From positions 1 through 6,420 of the forward strand of contig JAQVZK010000138.1 in NCBI GenBank assembly GCA_028708195.1: a stretch of DNA of 6,420 bases. Reading direction: 5' to 3'. Origin of the DNA: Desulfovibrio sp. (GTDB taxonomy: Bacteria > Desulfobacterota > Desulfovibrionia > Desulfovibrionales > Desulfovibrionaceae). The notes beneath the pieces were generated by a model. It saw only the letters and a program-made list of their open reading frames with translations, ran no database searches and was not told where the DNA came from. Made by a program: the position numbers and the translations under genes. Shown one piece after another: positions 6,341 to 6,420 of this stretch (position 1 is its first letter; each line of letters starts with the position of its first letter).

Positions 6341-6420
6341 GGTTACAATTTCTACAACCAATAGAGTAGATGCCCTAGGGATTAACGCTACACTTGGAAA
6401 TCGTTTAGAGATTTCAATTG
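6341..6420. other. AT-rich, probably foreign DNA at the right edge
   Basis: Here 30 of 80 bases are G or C, against 43 of 80 in the preceding 80 bases. The shift coincides with the point where the HD gene frame stops reading like host protein. On the plus strand only one frame is open (GTT ACA ATT TCT at 6342 onward), using AGA, CTA and TTA codons that are rare elsewhere in the window. On the minus strand only the frame opposite it stays open. No terminal inverted repeat, target duplication or integrase site can be recognised in so short a piece. It could be the edge of an insertion, a prophage or island, or a rearrangement. Confidence 0.5.

Noticed and set aside
1..6420. CRISPR array, tRNA or rRNA gene, or phage-defence cassette
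   Set aside because: No regularly spaced repeats, cloverleaf sequence, rRNA-like stretch or defence-gene domain was seen. The HD domain here fits the YfbR nucleotidase pattern rather than Cas3 or a known defence effector.

Overview
The window is about 57 to 60% GC (estimated by eye) and most resembles a sulfate-reducing deltaproteobacterium of the Desulfovibrio group. That assignment rests on the style of the PolA N-terminus and on a G-rich hairpin repeat between genes of a kind I recall from Desulfovibrio genomes. No database was consulted.

Layout, left to right. (1) Positions 1-1640, minus strand: the start of an Mla-type lipid-transport operon. It encodes an MlaE-like permease with a fused N-terminal STAS (MlaB-like) region, then, one base later, an MlaF-like ABC ATPase cut by the left edge of the window. 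(2) Positions 1641-1728: a short divergent promoter region. A good sigma-70-like promoter faces mlaE and would start transcription on the A of its ATG, which implies a leaderless message. (3) Positions 1729-4479, plus strand: polA, a full-length DNA polymerase I. Its 5'-nuclease and polymerase domains are intact, its 3'-5' exonuclease domain is degenerate, and its linker carries a possible beta-clamp-binding peptide. (4) Positions 4480-4730: a convergent intergenic region with direct repeats and a strong hairpin, probably a shared terminator. (5) Positions 4731-6281, minus strand: a two-gene unit made of a YfbR-like HD-domain phosphohydrolase followed 3 bases later by an exported helical protein of unknown function. 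(6) Positions about 6341-6420: AT-rich DNA (30 of 80 bases are G or C) that looks foreign. It appears to cut off the 5' end of the HD gene.

MlaE and MlaF are the membrane and ATPase parts of one retrograde phospholipid transporter. PolA fills gaps and removes primers. The HD protein is probably a deoxynucleotide 5'-monophosphatase. No complete new defence or mobile system is visible. The points most worth checking are the junction at the right edge, the predicted leaderless mlaE transcript, the clamp-like motif in PolA, and the unexplained pairing of the HD hydrolase with a secreted protein.
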